From Neorhizobium alkalisoli (GTDB taxonomy: Bacteria > Pseudomonadota > Alphaproteobacteria > Rhizobiales > Rhizobiaceae), in contig NZ_VIWP01000002.1 in NCBI RefSeq assembly GCF_007829835.1, positions 868,001-932,000 on the forward strand: a stretch of DNA of 64,000 nt, given 5' to 3'. Below the pieces are notes generated by a model. It had not been told where the DNA came from. It saw only the letters and a program-made list of their open reading frames with translations, and searched no databases. This document shows, one piece after another, positions 36,228 through 45,276 of this stretch; the stretch's first letter is position 1, and each line of letters starts with the position of its first letter. The translations under genes and the position numbers were made by a program.

Positions 36228-37208
36228 ATGACGGCAAAGATCATCGACATAACACGGGATTTCCACGCTGCGATCGCAGAGGCCTGCACGGTTCTCGGCG
36301 ACGGCTTTCCGATCGCCATCCCCACCGAGACGGTCTACGGACTTGCGGCGGATGCGACCAACCCGGCCGCGATCACCCGCATCTACGAAACCAAGGGCCG
36401 CCCACGCTTCAATCCGCTGATCTGCCATATGGCCGATATCGCCATGGCAGAGCGTTACGCAGTGCTCGATCCGATCTCCCGAAAGCTCGCCGAAGCCTTC
36501 TGGCCGGGGCCGCTGACGCTGATTCTGCCGCTGAAGGCGGATAGCGGCATTCATGAGCTTGCCACGGCCGGGCTCGATACGGTCGGCATCCGTCTGCCCA
36601 AAGGTTTCGCCTCGGATCTGATCCGGGCCTTCGACCGGCCGCTTGCGGCGCCGAGCGCCAATACATCCGGCAAGGTCAGCCCGACCAGTGCAGAGCATGT
36701 GGCAGAAGATCTTGGAGAGAAGCTGAGGTTGATCCTTGATGGCGGCTCGGCACCGGTCGGCGTGGAATCGACCATCATCCGCGTCGAGGAAGACGGACGT
36801 GTGCGCCTGCTGCGGCCGGGCGGCGTTGCGGCGGAGGATATCGAGGCTGTGCTTGGCATTCCGGTCATTCGGCCCGAAGGACCGGCGGCGATCATCGAGG
36901 CGCCGGGCATGCTCGCGTCGCATTATGCCCCGACAGCTGCCGTGCGGCTTGAGGCGACGCATGTGGAGCCCGGCGAGGCCTTGATCCGTTTCGGTCTCGG
37001 CCGGATCGAGGGCCAGGAGCATGCGACGGCCATTTTCGACCTGAGCCCCGCCAGCGACCTTGCCGAGGCGGCGGCAAATCTGTTCGATTACCTGAAACAG
37101 GCCGACAAGGTCGGCGCCGACAGGATTGCCGTCACCGCCATCCCGCAGACCGGGCTGGGTGAAGCGATCAACGACCGGCTCGCCCGCGCTGCGGCACCCC
37201 GCGAATAG
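36228..37208 (+). CDS. L-threonylcarbamoyladenylate synthase (Sua5 type)
   Basis: A 326-residue enzyme that makes threonylcarbamoyl-AMP from threonine, bicarbonate and ATP, the first step of t6A37 in tRNAs reading ANN codons. The YrdC domain (about 15-205) has IPTETVYGLA, KGRPRFNPLICH and APSANTSGKVSPT. The extra C-terminal Sua5 domain (about 210-320) is present. ATG 36228 is the only likely start. It precedes an FAD oxidase by 10 bases. Confidence 0.93.
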   Translation: MTAKIIDITRDFHAAIAEACTVLGDGFPIAIPTETVYGLAADATNPAAITRIYETKGRPRFNPLICHMADIAMAERYAVLDPISRKLAEAFWPGPLTLILPLKADSGIHELATAGLDTVGIRLPKGFASDLIRAFDRPLAAPSANTSGKVSPTSAEHVAEDLGEKLRLILDGGSAPVGVESTIIRVEEDGRVRLLRPGGVAAEDIEAVLGIPVIRPEGPAAIIEAPGMLASHYAPTAAVRLEATHVEPGEALIRFGLGRIEGQEHATAIFDLSPASDLAEAAANLFDYLKQADKVGADRIAVTAIPQTGLGEAINDRLARAAAPRE

Positions 37209-37218
37209 GAGAAAGCCC

Positions 37219-38652
37219 ATGGATATGCCTGTACCGACACTTGAGCTTCTCGACAGGTTCGCGGCGATCGTCGGGGAGGCCCATGCGCTGAGAAGCGAGG
37301 CCGATCTGGCGCCGCATCTCGTCGAGAACCGCGGGCTCTACAAGGGCTCTTCGCCCATGCTCCTGAAGCCGGGCTCGACCGAAGAAGTCGCGGCGATCAT
37401 GAAACTTGCCAGCGAGACCAAGACGGCGATCGTGCCGCAGACCGGCAATACCGGCCTCGTCGGCGGCCAGACCCCGCGCACCGGCTCAAGCGATATCATC
37501 CTGTCGCTGGAACGGATGAACAGGATCCGCGACGTCGATCCGGTCGCCAATGTGATCGTGGCCGATGGCGGTGCGATCCTTGCCGACGTGCAGAAGGCGG
37601 CCGAAGAGGTGAACCGGCTGTTTCCGCTGTCGCTCGGTTCGGAAGGATCCTGCCGGATCGGCGGCAACCTCTCCACCAATGCCGGCGGCACGGCGGTGCT
37701 TGCCTATGGCAATATCCGCCAACTCTGCCTTGGCCTCGAAGTCGTGCTGCCGACCGGCGAGATCTGGAACGGCCTGCGCCGGCTGAAGAAGGACAATACG
37801 GGCTACGATCTGCGCGACCTGTTCATCGGTGCGGAAGGCACACTCGGGGTGATCACCGGCGCCGTCCTCAAATTGTTTCCGAGGCCGATCGGCCATCAGG
37901 TGGCCTTTGCGGGCCTGAATTCGCCAGAAGATGCCCTAAAGCTGTTCGAGAAGGCTTCGAACCTGTGCGGGACGGCGCTGACCGGTTTCGAGCTGATGCC
38001 GCGCATCGGCGTCGAGTTCACGGCAAAACATATCGAGGGCGTGCGCGATCCGCTGTCCGAACCGCATCCGTGGTATGCGCTGATCGATATCTCGACCTCC
38101 GACAATGCGGCAACCGCCGAGACGATGATCCAGTCGCTGCTGGAACAGGGTTTTGAGGCCGGGCTGGTGCAGGATGCGGTGATTGCCTCGTCGCTCGCCC
38201 AGCAGAAGGCGCTCTGGCATATGCGTGAAAGCATGTCGGATGCACAGAAGCCGGAAGGCGGCTCGATCAAGCACGACGTTTCCGTGCCCGTTTCGAAGAT
38301 CCCGAGCTTCATGGCGGATGCGGAAAAGGCGGTTCTCGCCGCCATTCCCGGCGCCCGCATCTGCGCCTTCGGCCATCTCGGCGACGGCAATATCCATTAC
38401 AACATTTCCCAGCCGGTCGGTGCCGACAAGGCGGAATTCATCGGCCGCTGGCGGGAGATGAACGAGATCGTCCACGGCATCGTGCTTGCGGCCGGCGGCT
38501 CGATTTCGGCCGAACACGGGATCGGTCAGCTGAAACGGGATGAGCTTTCGCATATCCGCTCGCCGATCGAGATGGAGCTGATGTACCGCATCAAGCGTTC
38601 CTTCGATCCGGCCGGGATCATGAACCCCGGGAAAGTGGTGTCCCTACCATGA
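37219..38652 (+). CDS. FAD-linked oxidase (D-2-hydroxyglutarate/D-lactate dehydrogenase type)
   Basis: A 477-residue flavoprotein of the GlcD/D2HGDH family. The FAD-binding half shows PQTGNTGLVGGQTPRTGSSD, residues 74-93, and GSEGSCRIGGNLSTNAGGTA. The C-terminal FAD-oxidase cap has FGHLGDGNIHYN and EHGIGQLKRDEL, with His for metal or substrate. D-2-hydroxyglutarate or D-lactate is the likely substrate. Start ATG 37219 follows GGAGAAAG. The stop overlaps the next start in ATGA. Confidence 0.9.
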   Translation: MDMPVPTLELLDRFAAIVGEAHALRSEADLAPHLVENRGLYKGSSPMLLKPGSTEEVAAIMKLASETKTAIVPQTGNTGLVGGQTPRTGSSDIILSLERMNRIRDVDPVANVIVADGGAILADVQKAAEEVNRLFPLSLGSEGSCRIGGNLSTNAGGTAVLAYGNIRQLCLGLEVVLPTGEIWNGLRRLKKDNTGYDLRDLFIGAEGTLGVITGAVLKLFPRPIGHQVAFAGLNSPEDALKLFEKASNLCGTALTGFELMPRIGVEFTAKHIEGVRDPLSEPHPWYALIDISTSDNAATAETMIQSLLEQGFEAGLVQDAVIASSLAQQKALWHMRESMSDAQKPEGGSIKHDVSVPVSKIPSFMADAEKAVLAAIPGARICAFGHLGDGNIHYNISQPVGADKAEFIGRWREMNEIVHGIVLAAGGSISAEHGIGQLKRDELSHIRSPIEMELMYRIKRSFDPAGIMNPGKVVSLP

Positions 38653-39041
38653 GAGACCGGGCCATGAGCGACCTGCCGAGAACCACCATTCGCGTCGACC
38701 TTTCGAACGGCATAAGGCTGGGGCCGGGCAAGGCGCAGTTGCTGGAGCTGATTGCCGAACACGGCTCGATCCGGGCTGGTGGTGCTGCGATCGGCATGTC
38801 CTATCGGCGCGCCTGGCTGCTGGCCGACGAGATCAACCGGATGTTCAGGGAGCCGTCCATCTCTACCCGGCATGGCGGCAAGGCCGGCGGCGGCGCGGGA
38901 CTGACGCCTTTCGGCGAACAGCTGCTGGCGCGTTACCGGCATATGGAAGCGGAAAGCCTCAAGGCAATGAAGGCAGATCTGGAATGGCTGGAAGGCCAGA
39001 CCGACGCCAATTTCAAACCGGCGGCGGCTGCCGAGGAATGA
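38649..39041 (+). CDS. ModE-like winged-helix regulator
   Basis: A 130-residue protein with the ModE N-terminal helix-turn-helix (LLELIAEHGSIRAGGAAIGM at residues 31-50, and SYRRAWLLADEINRMF after it). It lacks the MOP molybdate-binding domains. Such short LysR/ModE-like DNA-binding proteins may sense something else or work in a pair. No molybdate transport gene is in the window. ATG 38649 overlaps the oxidase stop; ATG 38664 is the alternative. A hairpin follows the stop. Confidence 0.85.
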   Translation: MRDRAMSDLPRTTIRVDLSNGIRLGPGKAQLLELIAEHGSIRAGGAAIGMSYRRAWLLADEINRMFREPSISTRHGGKAGGGAGLTPFGEQLLARYRHMEAESLKAMKADLEWLEGQTDANFKPAAAAEE

Positions 39042-39067
39042 CGGCCATGCCCGATAGGGCTGCCGTC
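39040..39067. terminator. Hairpin between convergent ModE-like and DUF1217 genes
   Basis: GACGGC and GCCGTC pair over an inner GCCC/GGGC stem with loop GATA. It covers the gap between the two stops and may end both transcripts. There is no T-run. Confidence 0.4.
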
Positions 39068-41648
39068 AGCCGAGTTTCAGCTGCGAAAGTGCAAACAGCG
39101 TATCGGCGCTGATGCCCGCAGAACCGCTGCTTCCCGACAGGATGGACACGGCCGGATTGGTGGACGTGTCGCTGTTTTCCAGATCGTACATGGTGGTGAA
39201 GCGGGTCAGAAGCTTGCTCAGCTTGTCCGGGTCCGACAGATCCTGAAGGTTGAGATTCTTCTTGATCACGGCCGCCTGCTTGTCGACGTCCATATTGGCG
39301 AATTCCGTCGACATGCTGAAGGTAACACGGAAGAATTCGGCCAGCGCGTCATCGCCGATGATGACGTATGGGTCGGTGATCGAGTCGGCCATGCGCTCGA
39401 AATACAGCGCCAGTCGGACACCGTTATTGTCTTCGCCCTGCTCGGTTTCCAGCGTCTGGCGCAGATACATGTTCTGCGTGGCCATGACTTCGCCGGCGTT
39501 CTGGACTTCCTTGGCGGTGCTGCGATCGATTTCGCCGTCGGAGGTGAAGTTGAACGAACCGACAAGCTGGGCAAACCGCTTGTCGGTCTGCTTGTTGACG
39601 AAGCTGTTGGCGTCGTTGAGGTCCGAGGTGAAGATCTGTTTGAGGAAATCGTCGGTGACGGTGGTCGGATCGATGCCCTTGGCGGTCAGCGCGATATCGA
39701 GAAGCCGGCGATCCCCTAAAAGCTCGTCGCGGGTGGTGATGCCCTGCATCGTCGTCGTGTAATAGGTCGATTCCGTTTCGGCAGTCTTTTTGGCTGCGTC
39801 GAGCTCGGTGCCGGTAAGGAAGCGCGTCTTGCGCAGCACGTATTCCGAACCGGTATTGGTGATCGCCGCATTGGACTGCGCCAGCACCGGTACCGTGGGC
39901 TTGCCCTTGTTATCGAAGTTGAAGAGCTTGGCGAGCGAGACGAAACGCTCGTCCTTCTGCTGATAGACAAAGCTCTTCGGGTCGGACAGATCGCTTTGCA
40001 GGATCTGCCGTATCTTGAATTTCGAGATGGAATCCGGATCGATACCAACCGCTTTCAGCGCAAAATTATAGGTCTCGCTGGCATCGGTGCTGAGGAAGTC
40101 GTCCAGCGACTCGATCGAAGCCATGTCGGACTTGTAGTGGGTGATGGCAGTGGCCTCGTCCGCCTCCTGCTTGTCGTCCCAGCCGCTGGAATAATTGCTG
40201 CGGGTCGTGTTGGCCTGCGCCGTGGTCTGCGCCTTGCCGGCCTCGACCGTGCCATCGGTATTAAAGCTGAAGGCCTTGGCGAGCGCGACATATCCCGGGC
40301 GGGTGTCGGCATACTGGTTTGCATAGCTATCCGGATCGGACAGGTCGCTGGTCAGAATCTGTTCGATCGTCGATTTGACGATATAGCTCTGCGTCAGGCC
40401 GAAGGCGGACCGCAGGTAGTTGAAGATACGGTCGTCGGAGACGAAGTCGTCGACATTGGTCGCCGTCGCAACCTTCTTTTCGAAATAGCTCTGATTGAAG
40501 GTCGCCTCGGCCTGCGTCACACGCTCCTGGCCATCGAAATACTTGCCGATGATCTCGTCGATCTTGTCGCTGGAAAGCACGCCGGTCGCCGGTACCGTAC
40601 CGTCGGAATTGAAATTGAAGTCTTCCGCCAGCGCCTTCATCTTCTGCATATAGGAAAGGTCGGATGTCGACTTGTTCAGAACCTTTGCAAGCTCGGCAAG
40701 GCGGCTATCGGCCTGGTCCATCGGCACCAGTTTGGCGTCGAGCTCATCATACCGGGCCTGGCTCGTGGTCAGATTTTCCTGGTCGCTGGCGAGCAAGGTA
40801 TTGGTCTCGTCGAGCTGGCTCTGCAGATCGTCGATTTCGGCCTGCAGTTCGTCCGAGCTGTCACCGCCATCCTGCTGCGCCTGCTTGGCGTCGAGCTGGT
40901 TCTGGAGATCGGACTGGCGCTGCGTTCCGAGATCGATCGAATCCTGCAGGGTCGGGATCGAGGTGCTCAGCGTCTGGCGCTCCTGCAGCTCGGACTTTTC
41001 CGTCTGCGCAGAATTGTAGGCGCCGTAGGTCTTCGAATAATAGCTGTTCGGATCGTTCGGATCGCTGGTCAGAACGTTCTTGATGTCGTCGTATTTGAAA
41101 TAGGTGTCGTCGATGCCATAGGCGGTGAAGACGGTCTGCCGCAGCTCGTCATCGTGCAGGAACTGGTCGACGGTCTTCACGTTGCCGACCGTGCCCATCA
41201 TCGCCTTGAAATAACGCGTATCCTGATCGGTCTTGTCGCCGAGCTGCGCAATCGTCTGGTCATAGAGATCGAACGTATCCTGCATCTGCGCATCGGACTG
41301 CGCGACGGCGGCATCCGAGCTGGCGGTGCCGAAATTGAAGGACGCGGCGAACTGCTTGTAGCGGTCATCCGTCATGCGATTGGCGAAGCTGCTGGAATCG
41401 CTGAGATCGCTTTCCAGGATCTTCTTCATGAAGGCCTTGGCATAGGTCATATCTTCGAGACCAAAGGCGGTCATGGCATAGGAATACAACCGGTAATTAT
41501 CGAGGAATTCATCGACGGTTTTCACCTTGCCGATGTTTTCCTTGTAATAGGTGGCCTCGTTGGAGACCTGGGTCTGGCTGGCGACGCGTTTGAGGCTCGC
41601 GGTAATATCGCGATTGACGAGATCGAAACTGAGATATGTCGATACCAT
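39066..41648 (-). CDS. Large repeat protein of the DUF1217 family
   Basis: An 860-residue protein built of about six degenerate units of 100-130 residues. Each reads roughly Asp-Phe-Leu...Gly-Ile/Leu-Asp/Glu...Ile-Leu-x-Ser-Asp-Leu-Ser-Asp-Pro-x-Ser-Phe/Tyr-Ala/x-Asn, then Arg-Tyr/Phe...Leu-Ala...Phe-Asn-Phe. Unit 2 is split by a coiled coil (about 230-315) rich in Gln, Asp and Glu. DUF1217 proteins are found mostly in rhizobia and some lie in flagellar clusters. There is no signal peptide. ATG 41648 begins MVSTYLSFDLVN. It stands alone, divergent from the DUF6101 gene. Confidence 0.8.
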   Translation of the reverse strand: MVSTYLSFDLVNRDITASLKRVASQTQVSNEATYYKENIGKVKTVDEFLDNYRLYSYAMTAFGLEDMTYAKAFMKKILESDLSDSSSFANRMTDDRYKQFAASFNFGTASSDAAVAQSDAQMQDTFDLYDQTIAQLGDKTDQDTRYFKAMMGTVGNVKTVDQFLHDDELRQTVFTAYGIDDTYFKYDDIKNVLTSDPNDPNSYYSKTYGAYNSAQTEKSELQERQTLSTSIPTLQDSIDLGTQRQSDLQNQLDAKQAQQDGGDSSDELQAEIDDLQSQLDETNTLLASDQENLTTSQARYDELDAKLVPMDQADSRLAELAKVLNKSTSDLSYMQKMKALAEDFNFNSDGTVPATGVLSSDKIDEIIGKYFDGQERVTQAEATFNQSYFEKKVATATNVDDFVSDDRIFNYLRSAFGLTQSYIVKSTIEQILTSDLSDPDSYANQYADTRPGYVALAKAFSFNTDGTVEAGKAQTTAQANTTRSNYSSGWDDKQEADEATAITHYKSDMASIESLDDFLSTDASETYNFALKAVGIDPDSISKFKIRQILQSDLSDPKSFVYQQKDERFVSLAKLFNFDNKGKPTVPVLAQSNAAITNTGSEYVLRKTRFLTGTELDAAKKTAETESTYYTTTMQGITTRDELLGDRRLLDIALTAKGIDPTTVTDDFLKQIFTSDLNDANSFVNKQTDKRFAQLVGSFNFTSDGEIDRSTAKEVQNAGEVMATQNMYLRQTLETEQGEDNNGVRLALYFERMADSITDPYVIIGDDALAEFFRVTFSMSTEFANMDVDKQAAVIKKNLNLQDLSDPDKLSKLLTRFTTMYDLENSDTSTNPAVSILSGSSGSAGISADTLFALSQLKLG

Positions 41649-42008
41649 GGACTGCCCCGTAAACGGTATTGCGCGCGCGGCGATCATCGCCGTTCAGCCT
41701 TGCCCGGGCCTTTTCATCCGGGTGAGCGCATAGCTTAAAGTCCTACAAATTCCTTAACATGCAATGTACGTCGGTTAAGGGCCGGCTTTTCGCGCAGTTG
41801 TTCCAGTCCAGAACAGGATCAGACGATTCACTTTTCGGAAACCCAACAATCTGCGCTTTCGCTAACCATTCACCGAGGCAAACTTTCCTTAACCGCGATT
41901 TTTAAGCAGTCTCGAACAGCGCCGCCCTATGCTTCAGGCATCAGAGGACAAAAGTCCCGCAGAGAAATCCGGAAACGGCTCTCAGGTAAAACAAGGGTAG
42001 CAACACTG
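41649..42008. other. Gene-free leader region between DUF1217 and DUF6101 genes
   Basis: This 360-base stretch holds no coding frame. Its last 80 bases before ATG 42009 form three small hairpins in a row: ATGC/GCAT at 41929-41941, GGAC/GTCC at 41946-41957, and AGAG-CCG/CGG-CTCT at 41961-41982 around a GAAA loop. CTCTCAGGTAAAA at 41979-41991 resembles the 3' end of glycine aptamers, but the rest of that aptamer is missing. Promoters for both divergent genes must lie here. None is clear enough to mark. Confidence 0.5.
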
Positions 42009-42575
42009 ATGACCAATACCGTTCTGAAGCCCGTCTGGGCAGGGTCGACATTGAGAATCGATCCGTCTCGCTTTCCGCAGCAAGTAACCTACTCGCTGCA
42101 CGAGACATCAGGAGATGTGACGATCACCATCGACGAACGCGGCGCCGTGCTGCGTAAAGTCCTGCCGGAAAGCGGCCTGCCGCTGTCCTTCGCGCTGCCG
42201 GCACGCGCATTCAAGGGCGTCGCCGCCCGTGCCATCGATCATGGCGACGGCGAAGTCACCGTCACGCTCGAACTGCATCACGAGGACCCGGAACTCTGCA
42301 TTCCGCTGCTCGTGGCGCATGATCTTTGCGATATCGCCGCCGACTGGCGCAGCTGGTCGGATGCCTACCGCATCCCGATGCTGATGGTCGAAGCCGATGG
42401 CGTTGCCCGCCCGCTCGAAAACCATATCGGCGAAGTGAAGGCGCATGTCGTCAAGCAGCGCCGCCGCCACTCCTATTTTGCCGACCGCCGCCCCCGTTTC
42501 CTGGTGCGCCGTACCACTGGTACGCTCGGCGTCGCCATGAAGATCGAAGGCAAGGAAATTATCGCGCGTCGCTAG
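42009..42575 (+). CDS. DUF6101-like protein
   Basis: A 188-residue protein. The run of TLRIDPSRFPQQVTYSL, residues 14-30, RKVLPESGLPLSFALPARAF and AADWRSWSDAYRIPMLMVEA is characteristic of DUF6101 proteins of Rhizobiales. They have no known role. The C-terminus is strongly basic (VVKQRRRHSYFADRRPRFLVRR), which could touch nucleic acid or membrane. A strong bidirectional terminator follows at 42621. Confidence 0.75.
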   Translation: MTNTVLKPVWAGSTLRIDPSRFPQQVTYSLHETSGDVTITIDERGAVLRKVLPESGLPLSFALPARAFKGVAARAIDHGDGEVTVTLELHHEDPELCIPLLVAHDLCDIAADWRSWSDAYRIPMLMVEADGVARPLENHIGEVKAHVVKQRRRHSYFADRRPRFLVRRTTGTLGVAMKIEGKEIIARR

Positions 42576-42620
42576 GACGGGCCTCCGTCCTTCAAAAGAA
42601 CCACCGCCCCGCGCGATTGC

Positions 42621-42650
42621 AAGAAGCCCGGTTTTTCGACCGGGCTTCTT
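42621..42650. terminator. Bidirectional intrinsic terminator
   Basis: AAGAAGCCCGGT and ACCGGGCTTCTT form a perfect 12-base stem with a six-base loop TTTTCG. It lies between the convergent DUF6101 and ubiA genes and reads as a terminator on both strands. Confidence 0.8.
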
Positions 42651-42675
42651 CGCGTTGATAAAATGGTTTCGCTGA

Positions 42676-43626
42676 TCAGATCAGCAGGCCGAGCACGAGG
42701 CCGGCGAACAGGATGGCGCCGACCTTCGTATTGAACTTGAACAGTTTCAGGCACTGGTCGGCATTGCGGATGTCGAGGATCAGGATCTGCCAGCCGAGCA
42801 TCACGGCTGCGACGACGAGGCCGAGATAGGCAAAAAACCCAACGCCGGCCGCGATATAGCTGAAGAACAGGAAAACCAGCGTCAGGCCGTAGAGCCCGAG
42901 AAGCCAGGGCTTCGTATTGTCGCCGAACAGCCTTGCCGTCGAGCGGACGCCGATCAGCTCGTCATCCTCCTTGTCCTGATGCGCATAGATCGTGTCGTAA
43001 CCGATCGTCCAGGCGACGGCGGCGACAAACATGAAGATCGAGGCCCAGGAAATGCTGGCAAAAACGCCAGCCCAGCCCATCAGCGCGCCCCAGGAGAAGG
43101 CAAGCCCGAGGAAAAATTGCGGCCAGTCGGTAAAGCGCTTGGCGAAAGGATAGATTGCCACGACCAGAAGCGAGGCTATGCCCAGCACGATCGAAAATGC
43201 GTTGAACTGGACGAGAACGAGCAGGCCGACCAGAGCCTGGATGGCGAGGAAGATCTTGGCTTCCTTGCGCGATACCCGTCCGGACGGCAGCGGACGCGAC
43301 CGGGTGCGGGCAACTTCCATGTCGATATCGTGGTCGACAAGGTCGTTATAGGTGCAGCCGGCGCCGCGCATGGCGACCGCGCCGAGGAAAAAGAAGACGA
43401 GATGCGAGAGGAACTGGCCGGGCGAAAAGAAACCGAGCCTGTCGGCGGCACCAGCGGCAAGTGCTGCCGACCAGAAACAGGGCCACATCAGAAGCTGCCA
43501 GCCGATCGGGCGATCCCATCGCGCCAGCTGTGCATAAGGCCATGCGGCCCGCGGCAGGGCCTGATAGACCCAGTTGTCGGAAGGAGCGTCGGCCACGCGG
43601 CCCGAGAGATTGTCGGCGTTTTGCAT
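42676..43626 (-). CDS. ubiA: 4-hydroxybenzoate polyprenyltransferase
   Basis: A 316-residue membrane enzyme that attaches the polyprenyl chain to 4-hydroxybenzoate in ubiquinone synthesis. About eight hydrophobic helices are visible. The first Asp-rich motif is NDLVDHDID (about residues 94-102), and the second DKEDDELIG (about 218-226). These bind the Mg-diphosphate of the prenyl donor. ATG 43626 opens MQNADN. Confidence 0.94.
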   Translation of the reverse strand: MQNADNLSGRVADAPSDNWVYQALPRAAWPYAQLARWDRPIGWQLLMWPCFWSAALAAGAADRLGFFSPGQFLSHLVFFFLGAVAMRGAGCTYNDLVDHDIDMEVARTRSRPLPSGRVSRKEAKIFLAIQALVGLLVLVQFNAFSIVLGIASLLVVAIYPFAKRFTDWPQFFLGLAFSWGALMGWAGVFASISWASIFMFVAAVAWTIGYDTIYAHQDKEDDELIGVRSTARLFGDNTKPWLLGLYGLTLVFLFFSYIAAGVGFFAYLGLVVAAVMLGWQILILDIRNADQCLKLFKFNTKVGAILFAGLVLGLLI

Positions 43627-43709
43627 GATGGCTTTCTAGCCACGTGAATTCGCGCCGGTCAAGGAGGATAGATTAACAGTTCCTTCATGGCTCTCGCTGG
43701 CGAGACCTG

Positions 43710-43837
43710 CCCCTCATCCGCCCTGCCGGGCACCTTCTCCCCGCATGCGGGGAGAAGGACATTTGCGGCGCGCTCATCGGCACAAACGAGCCAAGTCCCC
43801 TCTCCCCGCATGCGGGGAGAGGGTTAGGGTGAGGGGC
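43710..43837. repeat. Mosaic palindromic intergenic element, copy C
   Basis: It begins GCCCCTCATCCGCCCTGCCGG and ends AGAGGGTTAGGGTGAGGGGC, so it is copy A (639-778) turned around, with a different middle. Hairpins CTTCTCCCCGC/GCGGGGAGAAG near 43734-43757 and CCCTCTCCCCGC/GCGGGGAGAGGG near 43799-43823 mirror those of A. It starts beyond the cfa stop by 14 bases and may act as its transcript end. Confidence 0.75.
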
Positions 43838-43850
43838 AAATATGGATGTA

Positions 43851-45107
43851 TCAGACCGCGATCTTGTCGAGCGGGATGCGGCGCTGCTCGAATTCGCGCA
43901 GCTCGGCTTCCTTCTCGTAGATATAGTCGCGATTGTCCGGCACGGCCTGACGCTTCTTGACGATCTGGATCTGGAAGATGTGGAACGCCTCATGGGTGAA
44001 GGCCATTTCGGAGCCGGCGAGATAGAATTCCCACATGCGCACGAAACGCTCGTCGTAAAGGGCGACCGCCTTGTCCTTGTTGGCCATGAAACGCTCGCGC
44101 CAATGCCGCAGCGTATAGGCGTAATGCATCGGCAGGATCTCGATGTCGGAGACGAGCAGGCCCGCCTTTTCGATCGACGGCAGCACTTCGGCCAAAGACG
44201 GGATGTAACCGCCCGGGAAAATGTACTTTTCGATCCAGGGGTTGTTATAGATCGCCGGATAGGGCTGGCCGATCGAGTGAAGGACCATGACGCCGTCATC
44301 CGACAGGACGTCGTTCACCTTGTTGAAGAACTTCTTGTAGTTCAGGCGACCGACATGCTCGAACATGCCGACCGACACGATGCGGTCATAGCTCTTCGTC
44401 GGCGGCAGGTAATAATAGTCCTGCAGCTCGAAGCGAACGCTGTTGGCAAGGCCACGCTTGGCCGCGCGCTCGCGGGAAATCTTCAGCTGTTCGGTCGACA
44501 GCGTGATGCCGGTAACATCGACCTCTGAGGATTCGGCGAGATACATCGCCATGCCGCCCCAGCCGGAGCCGATTTCCAGCACTTTCTGGCCCGGTTCGGC
44601 GAGAAGCTTTGCCGCAATATGGCGCTTCTTGGCGACCTGTGCTTCATCCAGCGAAATACCCGGCGGATTGAAATAGGCACAGGAATACTGCCAGTCCTCG
44701 TCGAGGAAGAGCGAGAACAGCTTTTCGTCCAGATCGTAGTGATGCGAGACGTTCTTGCGGTTGTGGTTGATCGGCACGCGATTGCGGAACTGCGCCTCGA
44801 TCATGCGCAGCACACCGTGCCACACCATGCTGAAGTTCAGACCTTCGACAAGCGTGTTGTCCTTGATCAGGGCAAGCATCTCATAAATGTCGCCCTGCTC
44901 AACAAGCAGACGGCCGTCCATATAGAGCTCACCGAGCTTGAGCTGCGGATCGGAGACCATCTCCTTTTCCGCGGCTTCATCCGTGAAGCGGATGGTGACG
45001 GTTCGCCCGCCTCCGCCGCCATAATGCTGAGTTCCACCGGATCCGTGAACGGTCAGGTGACCCTTTTTGATGATTTTGCTGAGAAGATTGTGAAGGGACG
45101 AGGCCAT
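43851..45107 (-). CDS. cfa: Cyclopropane-fatty-acyl-phospholipid synthase
   Basis: A 418-residue SAM-dependent enzyme that adds a methylene across double bonds of membrane lipids, making cyclopropane fatty acids common in rhizobia. The SAM motif is VLEIGSGWGGMAMYLAE (about 179-195). YDRIVSVGMFEHVG follows with the catalytic Glu-His, then GGYIPSLAEVLP. The N-terminal lipid-binding extension is present. ATG 45107 follows GGAGGTGAGTCC. Confidence 0.93.
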   Translation of the reverse strand: MASSLHNLLSKIIKKGHLTVHGSGGTQHYGGGGGRTVTIRFTDEAAEKEMVSDPQLKLGELYMDGRLLVEQGDIYEMLALIKDNTLVEGLNFSMVWHGVLRMIEAQFRNRVPINHNRKNVSHHYDLDEKLFSLFLDEDWQYSCAYFNPPGISLDEAQVAKKRHIAAKLLAEPGQKVLEIGSGWGGMAMYLAESSEVDVTGITLSTEQLKISRERAAKRGLANSVRFELQDYYYLPPTKSYDRIVSVGMFEHVGRLNYKKFFNKVNDVLSDDGVMVLHSIGQPYPAIYNNPWIEKYIFPGGYIPSLAEVLPSIEKAGLLVSDIEILPMHYAYTLRHWRERFMANKDKAVALYDERFVRMWEFYLAGSEMAFTHEAFHIFQIQIVKKRQAVPDNRDYIYEKEAELREFEQRRIPLDKIAV

Positions 45108-45276
45108 GGACTCACCTCCTGAATACTAAGGCTGCCTTACTATCTCTGAAACTTAGCGTGTTCTCGTTCAACTGCAAGCGCATTTCAGCCATGAAAATGA
45201 CATAAAACGACACGCCGTCAAACCATTGTCAGACAGATCACATCCGGAAGTAGAATTCTTGTCGAAAGCTGCTATT

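Noticed and set aside
35424..37220. 598-codon open frame on the minus strand
   Set aside because: It lies antisense to the unknown-family gene and sua5, both well supported, and shows no protein family pattern.
39996..41738. 580-codon plus-strand frame
   Set aside because: It is antisense to the DUF1217 gene; repeats seen in it mirror the repeats of that gene.
42009..42575. PilZ domain in the 188-residue protein
   Set aside because: The RxxxR and DxSxxG motifs of PilZ are absent; the pattern fits DUF6101.
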